NCBI GenBank assembly: GCA_028873695.1
Contig: JAPPNU010000038.1
Span: 1-55,739, forward strand
Length of the DNA stretch: 55,739 nt
Direction: 5' to 3'
DNA from: Gemmatimonadota bacterium
Lineage (GTDB): Bacteria; Latescibacterota; UBA2968; GCA-2709665
Below, piece after piece: positions 18,184 to 25,802 of the stretch; the first letter of the stretch is position 1, and each line of letters begins with the position of its first letter. A model generated the notes under the pieces. That model was not told where the DNA came from. It saw only the letters and a program-made list of their open reading frames with translations, and made no database searches. Made by a program: the position numbers and the translations under genes.

Positions 18184-18827
18184 GTTCCCTCCTGCAGCGA
18201 CATCCGGCGCTCGAATCTCGCGGCCATTTCCGGGCTGTGCGTAACGCCGATCAGAATGGTCTCCTCCTGATCGTGCAACTCGAAGAGCAGATCGCAGACT
18301 TCATCGGCCCGGGCCCGATCCAGGCTGCCCGTCGGCTCATCGCAAAGAAGCAGCGCCGGCCTGTTGACCAGCGCTCGCGCCACCGCCACCCGCTGGCGTT
18401 CACCCCCCGACAGGGCGGCCGGGCGGTGGTCCGTCCGATGCCCGAGACTGACCCGTTCGATCAGGTCCCGCGCCCGTTCCGCGGCGTCTCGTCTCGCTTC
18501 CCGGAACGCCAGCGTGGGCAGAAGCACGTTCTCCAACACGGAAAACTGGGGCAGCAGATGGTGCTCCTGGAAGACGAATCCGATCCCCTGGTTCCGAAAG
18601 CGCGCCAGTTCCTTCCCGGGGAGGGCGTAGGGGTCCCGGCCGTCGAACGCCACTCGCCCCGACGACGGCCTGTCCAGCGTGCCGATCACGTGCAGCAGCG
18701 TACTCTTGCCCGACCCTGAAGGCCCGACGACCGCAACCGACTGACCTCGAGACACTTCGAATGAGACGTCCCTCAGAACGGACACGTCTCCGTACCGTTT
18801 CGAGACTCGCTCAGCCCTCAGCGTCAT
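18168..18827 (-). CDS. ABC transporter ATP-binding protein, LolD/MacB family
   Basis: An ABC ATPase of about 219 aa. Walker A GPSGSGKST, Q-loop FVFQEHHLLPQF, signature LSGGERQRVAVARAL, Walker B LLLCDEPTGSLD and H-loop THS are all intact. The LolD-type sequence LLPQFSVLENVLLP places it with the LolD/FtsE/MacB group that works with FtsX-like permeases. The ATG at 18827 was preferred to the in-frame GTG at 18833 because of its spacing from GAGGAAGAGGG. Its stop overlaps the permease start by 16 bp and its start lies inside the thioesterase gene's 3' end: a three-gene overlapping operon (thioesterase, ATPase, permease). Confidence 0.94.
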   Translation of the reverse strand: MTLRAERVSKRYGDVSVLRDVSFEVSRGQSVAVVGPSGSGKSTLLHVIGTLDRPSSGRVAFDGRDPYALPGKELARFRNQGIGFVFQEHHLLPQFSVLENVLLPTLAFREARRDAAERARDLIERVSLGHRTDHRPAALSGGERQRVAVARALVNRPALLLCDEPTGSLDRARADEVCDLLFELHDQEETILIGVTHSPEMAARFERRMSLQEGTCTEA

Positions 18828-19257
18828 CGCCACCCTCTTCCTCGGAAGATTCGGAGATCTGGTCCGCGATAGAACCGGGAATGGGGATGGAGCGGAACGG
18901 CTGCCCCGGCGCGCACTCGCAAAACACCGTACTAAGCCTGCCCCGCGCGATCAGGACCTCGCCGCGCCGGAATTCAAACCCGTACGTCATCGAACGGGTC
19001 CCTTTTCGCATCACGGTCAATCGTACATCCAGCCGGTCCTCGAACCGGGCGGGATTCAGATAGTCGCACGACGCGCCCACCCGGGGCCATCCCACGCTGC
19101 GTCCGTCCAATGCGCCCGCCACGCTGGTGCCGAGGGAACGCAGGAACGCGTGCTCCGCCGCCTCCATGAAAACAAAAAACCGGGAAAAGTGCACAATCCC
19201 GGCCATATCCGTATCCGAGAATTCGATTCTCCGCGTGGTGTGGAATTCGCTTGGCAT
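18811..19257 (-). CDS. Acyl-CoA thioesterase, hotdog fold (YbgC/4HBT-like)
   Basis: A 148-aa 4-hydroxybenzoyl-CoA thioesterase-like hotdog protein that should hydrolyse acyl-CoA or aryl-CoA thioesters in the cytoplasm. The active-site loop SDTDMAGIVHFSRFF (D17 being the usual catalytic acid) and the following helix with EAAEHAFLRSLG are typical. The C-terminal tail (SESSEEEGGDDAEG) is acidic and probably disordered; it is the part that overlaps the ATPase start. AGAGGA lies at good distance from the ATG at 19257. Overlap with the ABC genes suggests shared transcription. Confidence 0.9.
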   Translation of the reverse strand: MPSEFHTTRRIEFSDTDMAGIVHFSRFFVFMEAAEHAFLRSLGTSVAGALDGRSVGWPRVGASCDYLNPARFEDRLDVRLTVMRKGTRSMTYGFEFRRGEVLIARGRLSTVFCECAPGQPFRSIPIPGSIADQISESSEEEGGDDAEG

Positions 19258-19297
19258 AGGACTTCCTCTAAGGGAATCTTCCGTTTCGCCAGTGGCC

Positions 19298-19401
19298 GGG
19301 CGCCCACAAGGGACGCCCCTGCGAAACCAATCGTCCTTGAATTGAATTCTCGGAGTTCCGCGCTAATGTTGCATTGGTAGGGGCGTCCCTTGTGGGCGCC
19401 C
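19298..19401. repeat. 104-bp element with 23-bp inverted ends
   Basis: The end GGGCGCCCACAAGGGACGCC (19298 onward, continuing CCT) is repeated in inverted orientation at 19379-19401, with a 58-bp AT-rich interior. It sits between the thioesterase and the small transporter and has the shape of a small palindromic mobile or structural element. A copy of the AGCTGATAGCT-type repeat follows at 19451-19482. Confidence 0.75.
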
Positions 19402-19493
19402 TGACAATAGCGCTGACGTCACGCGATGCGGTTTTCGCTTTTTGCATTTGGCTGATTGCTGACGGCTGACCGCTGATAGCTGCCTCTGCCGTT

Positions 19494-19994
19494 TCACGAC
19501 GCCGGCTTGAAGAGCGTTACGAGGCACCCCCCCATCGCCGCAAGCACGATACCCAGCACGAACTGCCAGTTCAACGCGCCCCATCCACCGGCGGGCGGGT
19601 GTACGGCCATCGACACGACGGCGTTTACAATGGGGGCGCCGGCGAATACGATCGACATCACAACGGCAGGCGTGCCCCTGGCCCCAAACGCGAGAAGAAC
19701 GCCGAACGCCCCGATTGCGCCCACGGTGCCGGCAAGCAGAGACCACGTGAACCCTCGCGCGGGAAACGACCAGTCCGAGCCGTTCAACCAGAGAACCACC
19801 ATCGAACCGATTACCGCGGTCAGCAGATAAGCCACGCCCACCAGCAGGAAGGCTTTGTACCGTCCGTTCACGGGATCGGCCATCGCGATCTGCCCGGTAT
19901 GCAGAAAGATCCCGTATAGCCCCCATGACCCTACCGTCATTGCCGCGAATATCAACCAGGTCAGCCCTGGCGTGGATGCCTGTTCGGCCGGCAT
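19494..19994 (-). CDS. Small DMT-like integral membrane protein
   Basis: A 166-aa protein with about five membrane helices (LIFAAMTVGSWGLYGIFL, FLLVGVAYLLTAVIGSMVVL, LAGTVGAIGAFGVLLAFG, VVMSIVFAGAPIVNAVVS, FVLGIVLAAMGGCLVTLF). Length and Gly/Ala-rich helices recall half-size drug/metabolite transporters (EamA-like) or glucose/ribose-porter-like membrane proteins, but I cannot assign a substrate. AGGGAGGAG precedes the ATG at 19994, so expression is likely. It stands alone, flanked by repeats on both sides. Confidence 0.75.
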   Translation of the reverse strand: MPAEQASTPGLTWLIFAAMTVGSWGLYGIFLHTGQIAMADPVNGRYKAFLLVGVAYLLTAVIGSMVVLWLNGSDWSFPARGFTWSLLAGTVGAIGAFGVLLAFGARGTPAVVMSIVFAGAPIVNAVVSMAVHPPAGGWGALNWQFVLGIVLAAMGGCLVTLFKPAS

Positions 19995-20494
19995 AGAATC
20001 TCCTCCCTGGAAGCTGCTTTGAAAATAAGACTATAGACGACGAAACACGCGAAGAAACGAGAATACGAGACTACGAGACTACGAAACTACGAAACTGCGA
20101 GACTACGAGACTACGAGACTACGAAAGGCGAGAAACGAAACTGCGAATAACACGAATAAACGAAACGGCGAGACTATGAAAAGACGAAAGGCGAGAAACG
20201 AAACTGCGAATAACGCGAATAAACGAAACGGCGAGACTATGAAAAGACGAAAGGCGAGAAACGAAACTGCGAATAACGCGAATAAACGAAACGGCGAGAC
20301 TACGAGAATACGAAGAGTCCGTGGCTGAAATCCGTTGCCACAAGAGGCCCAATACCGCATTGTTGCACTTCAGCCCGGCAATGCAACGATTTTCATCAAA
20401 GTGGCCGCCCATACGGGCATGACGATTGTCTTAAAATTCCCGGCGGTCTTCGCACGGCTGCAAATGCTCCGGTCGTAAGTCGTCAGCGGACGGA
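19995..20494. repeat. 63-bp tandem repeat and low-complexity ACGAAACT tract
   Basis: No gene is supported. After a GAGACTACGA/ACTACGAAACT tract (about 20040-20120), a 63-bp unit beginning ACGAAAGGCGAGAAACGAAA repeats at 20121, 20184 and 20247 (third copy partial, to about 20303). Because 63 is divisible by three, the minus strand gives a false open frame with a 21-residue repeat. At 20426-20475 lies a partial copy of a dispersed repeat also found at 22425, 23045 and 32871 (motif CGGTCTTCGCACGGCTGC). Confidence 0.8.
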
Positions 20495-21787
20495 TCACGC
20501 CGACACGAAACGTCGATAAACGTCCAGCATGGCATCGGCCATGCACGCGTCGCTGGCCGTCCGGTGCACGGCCGCGCGACCTCTTCTCCCCATGGCTTCC
20601 CTGGCCTCCCTGTCGCCCATCAGACGGGACAATCCCTCCGCAAGCGCCGCCGGAGAGTCCGGATCGACCAGGATGCCGCCTCCGGTGCGTTCAAGAAGTT
20701 CCGGGAACGTTCCGTGACGCGGCTGGACCACCGGCGTGCCGTTGGCCAGCGCCTCCAGTACGTACAGCCCCTTCGGTTCCCGGTACGGCGTGGGTACAGA
20801 CAGGACGTGCACGCTGTTCAGGAAATCGATCTTCTGTCGCCGGTCCACCTCGCCCCGGTAATCGAAGGCGCCGGCAAGCCCGCGGGACCCAATCAGCGAG
20901 ACGACCTCACGATAATAGGACTTCTCGCGCCCGCCCAGATAACCCGCCGCCAGCAACCTGATATTTTCCTTTCCCACCTGTTCCGCCAGCCGCCCCACGG
21001 CATCCGCCAGAAGATGCAATCCCTTCTCGGGCGCGATGCGGGCCATGTAGCCAATCGTAAACGGCCTCTCCGGCAATACACGCTCGCTTTGCCCGTGGCC
21101 GTCCAGACTGATCCCCAGGGGAACCACGCGGAAGCGTTCGCGGGGCGCATTCAGGTACGCGGCCATGGACGCAGCGTACCAGTCGCACGTCGCCACAAAG
21201 GCGTCCACGTCGCGCGCACGGTCGCGCATGGCATGCAACGCCTCGTCTCGATACGGTTCGACCAACCCGTCGAGAAAGACCTCCTCGCCCTGCACGGAAC
21301 ACAGTACGGGAACGCCCAGTTCGCGCTTCATCTCACGCACCATGCCCAGAAACATGGAATTCGTCAGATGAACGAGGTCCGGCCGCAGGTCGTCCTTCAG
21401 CCACCGGACCAGCTTTTTCAGTTCCTTATTCTGGGAACCCTGTTCCCCCTTCAGCATAGAGACCGTGAGCGCCCCGAGTTCTTCCGCGCGCGTCGATCCA
21501 CTGAACCACGAAAGGGAATTCAACAGCGTCCGCACGTTCATCATGCGGTCCACGAACTCCGGCGCACGACGAAAAAACGCCAGTTTCTGCTGCAGATAGA
21601 CGTTGATTCCACCGTAGAACACCCGGTCGATGCTTGCGTCGGGTCCATCGGTCCGCAACGGCGTATACGTTGGAATCAGCGCCAGGTCAACGCCCTTGAG
21701 CCTGAGCGCCAATGCCAGCGTATTGTCGTTGATGCAACTGCCGCAATACATCCCCGCCGCGCCGGCGGCGATATAAGCAATTCGCAT
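20495..21787 (-). CDS. Glycosyltransferase family 4 (GT-B fold)
   Basis: A 430-aa GT4-type glycosyltransferase. The N-terminal acceptor domain begins IAYIAAGAAGMYCGSCINDNTLA, a start seen in a subgroup of uncharacterised GT4 enzymes. The donor domain carries GYMARIAPEKGLHLL and the sugar-nucleotide motif EPKGLYVLEALANGTPVVQP, with its Glu pair. No membrane segment is visible, so it is cytoplasmic or peripheral. The start ATG at 21787 has no clear ribosome site. No other envelope-glycan genes are adjacent; GT2 and GT39 genes lie 21 kb away. Acceptor unknown. Confidence 0.9.
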   Translation of the reverse strand: MRIAYIAAGAAGMYCGSCINDNTLALALRLKGVDLALIPTYTPLRTDGPDASIDRVFYGGINVYLQQKLAFFRRAPEFVDRMMNVRTLLNSLSWFSGSTRAEELGALTVSMLKGEQGSQNKELKKLVRWLKDDLRPDLVHLTNSMFLGMVREMKRELGVPVLCSVQGEEVFLDGLVEPYRDEALHAMRDRARDVDAFVATCDWYAASMAAYLNAPRERFRVVPLGISLDGHGQSERVLPERPFTIGYMARIAPEKGLHLLADAVGRLAEQVGKENIRLLAAGYLGGREKSYYREVVSLIGSRGLAGAFDYRGEVDRRQKIDFLNSVHVLSVPTPYREPKGLYVLEALANGTPVVQPRHGTFPELLERTGGGILVDPDSPAALAEGLSRLMGDREAREAMGRRGRAAVHRTASDACMADAMLDVYRRFVSA

Positions 21788-21820
21788 GTCAATTAGGAAT
21801 TAAGAATTACAAATTAAGAA

Positions 21821-22195
21821 TTAAGAATCGGATCTGGTGCTACGTTTGTCTTTTGCGGTTTTCTGAATCGCTGCGAGAAGCCGGCAAAGTTCTTCAGCAT
21901 CGGAGTGGATGCTGAAAAACTCGTCTTCGGACAAATAGCCGGTATCTTTCAGTAAACGCAACCAATAACTGCTTTCACGAGCCTCTTTATATGCGATGGA
22001 AATTTTGCTGACGAAGTCTGCACGGGACTGACCACCAATCGCCTCTTCAATGTTAGCGCCGATTCCTGTTCCAGACCGTAACAATTGCTTTGAAAGCACG
22101 AACTCTCTCTTTACCGTTGACAAGTGTTGATAGAGTCTTACTACTCGAACTGCAAACCCATAGCCTTTTTCCTGAACAATGTTATCATCCTTCAT
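21821..22195 (-). CDS. Four-helix bundle protein (23S rRNA IVP family)
   Basis: A 124-aa protein of the TIGR02436/PF05635 four-helix-bundle family, first seen as inserts in 23S rRNA intervening sequences. The family pattern is clear: early FAVRVVRLYQHL, QLLRSGTGIGANIEEAIGGQS in the middle and YKEARESSYWLRLL later, ending in a basic tail. Function is not established. GGAGA precedes the ATG. Decayed copies of its 3' end (22283-22358, 22922-22999) and of its 5' end with start codon (about 22838-22882) follow to the right, so the gene once formed a tandem array. Confidence 0.9.
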   Translation of the reverse strand: MKDDNIVQEKGYGFAVRVVRLYQHLSTVKREFVLSKQLLRSGTGIGANIEEAIGGQSRADFVSKISIAYKEARESSYWLRLLKDTGYLSEDEFFSIHSDAEELCRLLAAIQKTAKDKRSTRSDS

Positions 22196-22424
22196 TTCGT
22201 CTCCAAAATTCCCTCACCAGCACTTTAAGAATGAAGAATTACGAATTACGAATTACGAATGAAGAATTACGAATTACGAATCAGGATCTGGTGCTACGTT
22301 TGTCTCTCGCGGTCTTCTGAATCGCTACGAGAAGCCGACAAAGTTCTTCCGCATCGGAAATAAGAATTAAGAATTAGGAATTAAGAATTAAAAATCAGGA
22401 TCTGGCGCTGGGTTTGTCCTTTGT

Positions 22425-22590
22425 GGTCTTCACACGGCTGCAAAAACGCCGGTCGGCGTTGGTCAAACCCACCAGTCATACGAGATCGACGCTACGCTTG
22501 TTCGCCTCTCATAGCGGGATTTGACCGCCTTGACCGCCACTTCTTCGCTCGCGCTCGGGAACTCACCTGTAATTTTAAAACAGCTTCTTA
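22425..22590 (+). repeat. Dispersed repeat, copy 1
   Basis: It runs from GGTCTTCACACGGCTGCAAA to TTTTAAAACAGCTTCTTA. Internal inverted repeat GGTCAAACCC...GGGATTTGACC. Relatives: 23045-23233 (same orientation), 32871-33030 (inverted) and a partial copy at 20426-20475. Confidence 0.8.
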
Positions 22591-22630
22591 CAATTCTCAA
22601 TTCTTAATCCGTCGGTTCCATTGCCTTTTC

Positions 22631-22783
22631 CGGGAGCGAGGGCATCCTGCCCTCGAAGGCCGATTCGCGAGTGCCTGGCGCCGTCATTCCAGGTGTGTTT
22701 TCGGATGGAACGGAAGCAATTGACCCTTGATGGGGTGATTCCCAGGTTGCTCGATGTTCGAGGGCAGGATGCCCTCGCTCCGG
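22631..22783 (+). mobile_element. 153-bp MITE-like element, copy 1
   Basis: Both ends carry the same ~25-bp sequence in inverted orientation (GGGAGCGAGGGCATCCTGCC... and ...GGCAGGATGCCCTCGCTCC). Each end is itself a small hairpin (GAGGGCA-TCC-TGCCCTC). The interior has GCGCCGTCATT and TTTTCGGATGGAA blocks shared with a second copy of exactly the same length at 40561-40713, which is inverted. It encodes no protein and fits a non-autonomous mobile element. Confidence 0.8.
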
Positions 22784-23044
22784 ATTCTGGTGGATCATGT
22801 CGTAATAGCGGTTGGTAAAGACGATTTTGGACAGGTGTTACCTTCCTTCATTTCGTCTCCAAAATCCCTCCCAAGCACCTTAAGAATTAAGAATTACAAA
22901 TTAAGAATTACAAATTAAGAATCAGAGTCAGGCGCTACGTTTGTCTTTTGCGGTTTTCTGAATCGCTGCGAGAAGCCGACAGAGTTCTTCAGCATCGGAA
23001 ATAAGAATTAAAAATCAGGATCTGGCGCTGGGTTTGTCCTTTGT

Positions 23045-23233
23045 GGTCTTCACACGGCTGCAAAAACGCCGGTCGGCGTTGGTCAAACCCACCAGTCATA
23101 CGAGATCGACGCTACGCTTGCTCGCCTCTCATAGGTGGATTTGCCCGTCGGCGCTACGCGCCCCTCGTGCCTCTTAACCGCCACTTTTTCGCACGTACTC
23201 CGGAACTCACCGGTAATTTTAAAACGGCTTCTT
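23045..23233 (+). repeat. Dispersed repeat, copy 2
   Basis: Starts GGTCTTCACACGGCTGCAAA like copy 1, is near-identical to it for the first ~90 bp, then diverges in the middle and ends AATTTTAAAACGGCTTCTT. It abuts the 3' end of the flavin enzyme gene. Confidence 0.8.
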
Positions 23234-23254
23234 GCAATTCTTAATTCTTAATTT

Positions 23255-24517
23255 TTAATTCTCAATTGCTTTTGCGTAATCGACCACGTCATCGGGCAGG
23301 TTGCACATCCGTCCCATCGGCCCGAAGATGGGCGTGACGTCGTTGACGTAGATCTTTCCGCTCAGGATATCCACGATGCCGTCGAGACACTCCGGGTGGG
23401 CGTCGAGGAACCGGCTGAAGCTGAATTCCCTGGTGTAGAACGCGTATACCAGCTTTCGAACGGCTTCCATTCCGGGGATGAATTCCTCACCCCATTTTCC
23501 GAGTCGCTCCGCGGAAAAATCGTCGTTCAGAAATGCCTCGTGAATCGCGTCGGCCGCCATTTCCCCGGACTTGAGCGCGAGGAACACGCCGGACGAATAG
23601 ACGGGATCCAGAAACCCGTAGGCATCGCCGACCAGCACCCAGCCGTCTCCGGAAACCGAACTGGCCCGGTAGGAAAAATCGCTGGTCACCTTCATTGGAA
23701 ACAGCTGACGGGCGCGCTGCAACCGGTCCTGCATCGGCGGACAGCGGTCCAACTCCTCCTCGAATATCTCCTGCGGCGTGCCCGCACGCTCCTGCAACAG
23801 GTACCCGATGTCTCCAACCACGCCCACGCTGACGACGTCGTCCGCCAGCGGGATATACCAGAACCACGCGTCCTTCGTGCGGGTGTGCAATATGAGGGTC
23901 GCCCCTTCGTCGATCCCCTCGTCTCGATACCCGCTCTCGAAATGCGTGAACAGGGACGCCTTCTTGAGGGAGGGCTCCTCGGTCTTGATATTCAGCTTGC
24001 GGGAAATCAACGCGCTGCGTCCCGTTGCATCCACGATCACCCGCGCCGTGAGGTCACTCAGGCTGCCGTCGCTGTACTTCGCCCTGACGCCGACGGCCCG
24101 GGTTCCGTCGAAGAGGACTTCCTGAACGGCGGTCCCCTGCTTCACGCACGCCCCTTTCTCGCGGGCGTTGTCCAGCATCATCCGGTCGAACTCGCTTCGC
24201 AGCACCTGCCATGTGATCGAACTCTCGTGCGGGTCGTGCCGGTTGAAATAGAATGGCGCCGATCCCTTGCCGGAAGCGCCGAAGAACTGCACGCTGTATT
24301 TCCTGACGAACGCGCTTTTCTTCAGTTTTTCCAGGACGCCCAGCCGTTTGAACGACCAGTACGTACCGGGCATCAGCGACTCGCCGATCTGGAACCGGGG
24401 AAACCGGGCACGCTCGAGCAGCAGCACGCGATGGCCGTACTCGGCCACCAGCGCGGCGGTCGTGCTTCCCGCGGGGCCGCCCCCGATCACAATGACATCG
24501 TAGGAGTCTGAACGCAT
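23255..24517 (-). CDS. Flavin-dependent halogenase-like FAD oxidoreductase
   Basis: A 420-aa single-component FAD-binding monooxygenase-fold protein. The dinucleotide-binding GGGPAGST (12-19) opens the protein. Three signatures of flavin-dependent halogenases can be read: W218-x-W220-x-I-P223 (AWFWYIPL), Fx.Px.Sx.G at 302-310 (FLDPVYSSG), and a lysine at K73 (AFVRKYSVQF) at the place of the catalytic Lys. The GDAYGFLDP FAD/phosphate motif is typical of the wider geranylgeranyl-reductase/halogenase group, so a dehydrogenase or reductase role remains possible. It follows the PaaK-like ligase by 7 bp; carrier- or CoA-bound aromatic or acyl substrates would fit. GAGG lies before the ATG. Confidence 0.85.
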   Translation of the reverse strand: MRSDSYDVIVIGGGPAGSTTAALVAEYGHRVLLLERARFPRFQIGESLMPGTYWSFKRLGVLEKLKKSAFVRKYSVQFFGASGKGSAPFYFNRHDPHESSITWQVLRSEFDRMMLDNAREKGACVKQGTAVQEVLFDGTRAVGVRAKYSDGSLSDLTARVIVDATGRSALISRKLNIKTEEPSLKKASLFTHFESGYRDEGIDEGATLILHTRTKDAWFWYIPLADDVVSVGVVGDIGYLLQERAGTPQEIFEEELDRCPPMQDRLQRARQLFPMKVTSDFSYRASSVSGDGWVLVGDAYGFLDPVYSSGVFLALKSGEMAADAIHEAFLNDDFSAERLGKWGEEFIPGMEAVRKLVYAFYTREFSFSRFLDAHPECLDGIVDILSGKIYVNDVTPIFGPMGRMCNLPDDVVDYAKAIEN

Positions 24518-24524
24518 CTGGGCC

Positions 24525-25802
24525 TCAGTTCCGATGGTCCGTAAACCGGTCTGCCTTCAATTCGAACCGGGGCAGCGTGTTCGTACCTACCGCGCGAACC
24601 CCCACGCGGAACCCCAGCTTCCGTCTCGCTTCCCTCGCCACGGCATTGGCAATGGAATCCGGTGACGTTCCCCTGACTTCAACGCGGATCTCCATTTCGT
24701 CCAGGAAGCGACGCCGGTACACGTCGACCGCGAATTCCGTCACCTCGGGAAAGGTCCTGACGACGTTCTCCACGGCGCTCGGGTAGATGACGATTCCGCG
24801 AATGATGATCCCGCCGTCGATACGGCCGATCACGCCGTTTTCCAGCCGGAGAAACCCGGACCCGCACGGGCAGTTCCCATGCGCGCGTTTTACGCGGTCG
24901 CCGGTACGGTAACGGATCACCGGCATCCCCAGGCGTCCCAGATTCGTCAGAACCAGCTCGCCCTCGTCGGCCGGATCCCCGGTATCCGGATCGATCACTT
25001 CGGAGATGAACTCCGCTTCGTTTACGTGCATCCCGTTCCGCGCATGGCACTCGAAACCCCAGGCCCCCACCTCGGTAGCGCCGGCGTGGTCGAAACATCT
25101 CGCGCCCCATGCTTCCTCGATGCGACGCCTCGTCGCCGGCAGACCGGCCCCGGGCTCCCCGGCGTGGATCGTGGCGCGAATGCTGGAGTTCGCGGTATCG
25201 ATCCCCTCGGTTTCCGCCGCCTCCGCCAGGTGCAGCGCGTACGTCGGCGTGCAGATCAGAACCGTCGCCCGGTGTTCCCGGATGGCATGAAGCCGCTGGA
25301 CCGACGACATCGAACCGCCTGTAACGGCCATCGCCCCGACCATGCGTGCGGCTTCGTGTGCGGTCCAGAACCCGATGAAGGGTCCGAACGAAAAGGCGAA
25401 GAACAGCCGGTCCCCGGACGTTATTCCCGCACCGTCGTAAACCCGGCGCCAGCAGGCGGCGAACCAGTCCCAGCTTTGACGCGTGTCCAGCCAGCGCAGG
25501 GGTCTGCCCGTCGTGCCCGACGTCTGATGGACCCGGACGTAATCCCGTAGAGGAAAGGTCAGATTGGATCCGTACGGCGGGTGCGCGTCCTGGTCGGCCG
25601 ACAGTTCGGCCTTGGTTGTAAAGGGGAGCCGCCTGTAATCGTCGAGAGACCGGACGTCCCCGGGCCGGGACAGGCCGGCGCCCGTCAGCTTTTCTCTGTA
25701 GAACGCGTTGTCCCGCAGGACGGGGACGAGCATGTCCCGAAGGCGACGGACCTGCGATTCGCGCGGTTCGTGCCCGTCATCCTCCAGTCTTGCCGAACTC
25801 AC
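24525..25802 (-). CDS. PaaK-like AMP-binding CoA ligase/adenylate-forming enzyme
   Basis: A 425-aa adenylate-forming enzyme of the phenylacetate-CoA ligase (PaaK) family. The ATP-binding loop is HQTSGTTGRPLR (92-103), the acceptor/adenine region is DHAGATEVGAWGFEC, followed by YRTGDRVKR and a Cys-containing CPCGSGFLRLENG typical of PaaK enzymes. The C-terminal AMP-binding domain (GRIDGGIIIRGIVIYPSAVE) is present. It activates a carboxylic acid, often aromatic, to its CoA or carrier-bound thioester. The start codon is GTG and overlaps the receptor stop by four bases (GTGA), which shows translational coupling with the TonB receptor gene. Confidence 0.9.
   Translation of the reverse strand: MSSARLEDDGHEPRESQVRRLRDMLVPVLRDNAFYREKLTGAGLSRPGDVRSLDDYRRLPFTTKAELSADQDAHPPYGSNLTFPLRDYVRVHQTSGTTGRPLRWLDTRQSWDWFAACWRRVYDGAGITSGDRLFFAFSFGPFIGFWTAHEAARMVGAMAVTGGSMSSVQRLHAIREHRATVLICTPTYALHLAEAAETEGIDTANSSIRATIHAGEPGAGLPATRRRIEEAWGARCFDHAGATEVGAWGFECHARNGMHVNEAEFISEVIDPDTGDPADEGELVLTNLGRLGMPVIRYRTGDRVKRAHGNCPCGSGFLRLENGVIGRIDGGIIIRGIVIYPSAVENVVRTFPEVTEFAVDVYRRRFLDEMEIRVEVRGTSPDSIANAVAREARRKLGFRVGVRAVGTNTLPRFELKADRFTDHRN

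Larger units (their letters stand above)
22283..22882 (-). pseudogene. Decayed second copy of the four-helix bundle gene
   Basis: The 3' end (22283-22358) matches the last ~76 bp of the intact gene at 21829-21905, and the segment at about 22838-22882 matches its start region (TTTTGGAGACGAAATGAAGG on the minus strand). The interior is gone and is occupied by dispersed repeat copy 1 and the MITE-like element. A further 3' fossil at 22922-22999 belongs to a third copy. Confidence 0.7.
22196..23254. repeat. 1.06-kb repeat zone: gene fossils, MITE-like element, dispersed repeats
   Basis: There is no intact gene. In order it holds: ATTACGAATT/TTAAGAATTA short repeats; a fossil 3' end of the four-helix-bundle gene (22283-22358); dispersed repeat copy 1 (22425-22590); the 153-bp MITE-like element (22631-22783); a fossil 5' end of the same gene, including its ribosome site and start (about 22838-22882); more TTAAGAATTA repeats; another fossil 3' end (22922-22999); and dispersed repeat copy 2 (23045-23233). 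Blocks 22285-22608 and 22925-23255 are a direct duplication of about 325 bp. Confidence 0.8.

Noticed and set aside
20121..20303. CRISPR array
   Set aside because: The 63-bp units are directly adjacent with no unique spacers and there are no cas genes.
20103..20412. Repetitive hydrophobic frames of the type FALFAVSFLAFRLF
   Set aside because: They come from the 63-bp tandem DNA repeat; there is no ribosome site and no conservation argument for a real membrane protein.
22421..23244. Two similar short frames starting MWSSHGCKNAGRRW
   Set aside because: They are the two copies of the dispersed repeat read as protein, and a partial third copy does not keep the frame.
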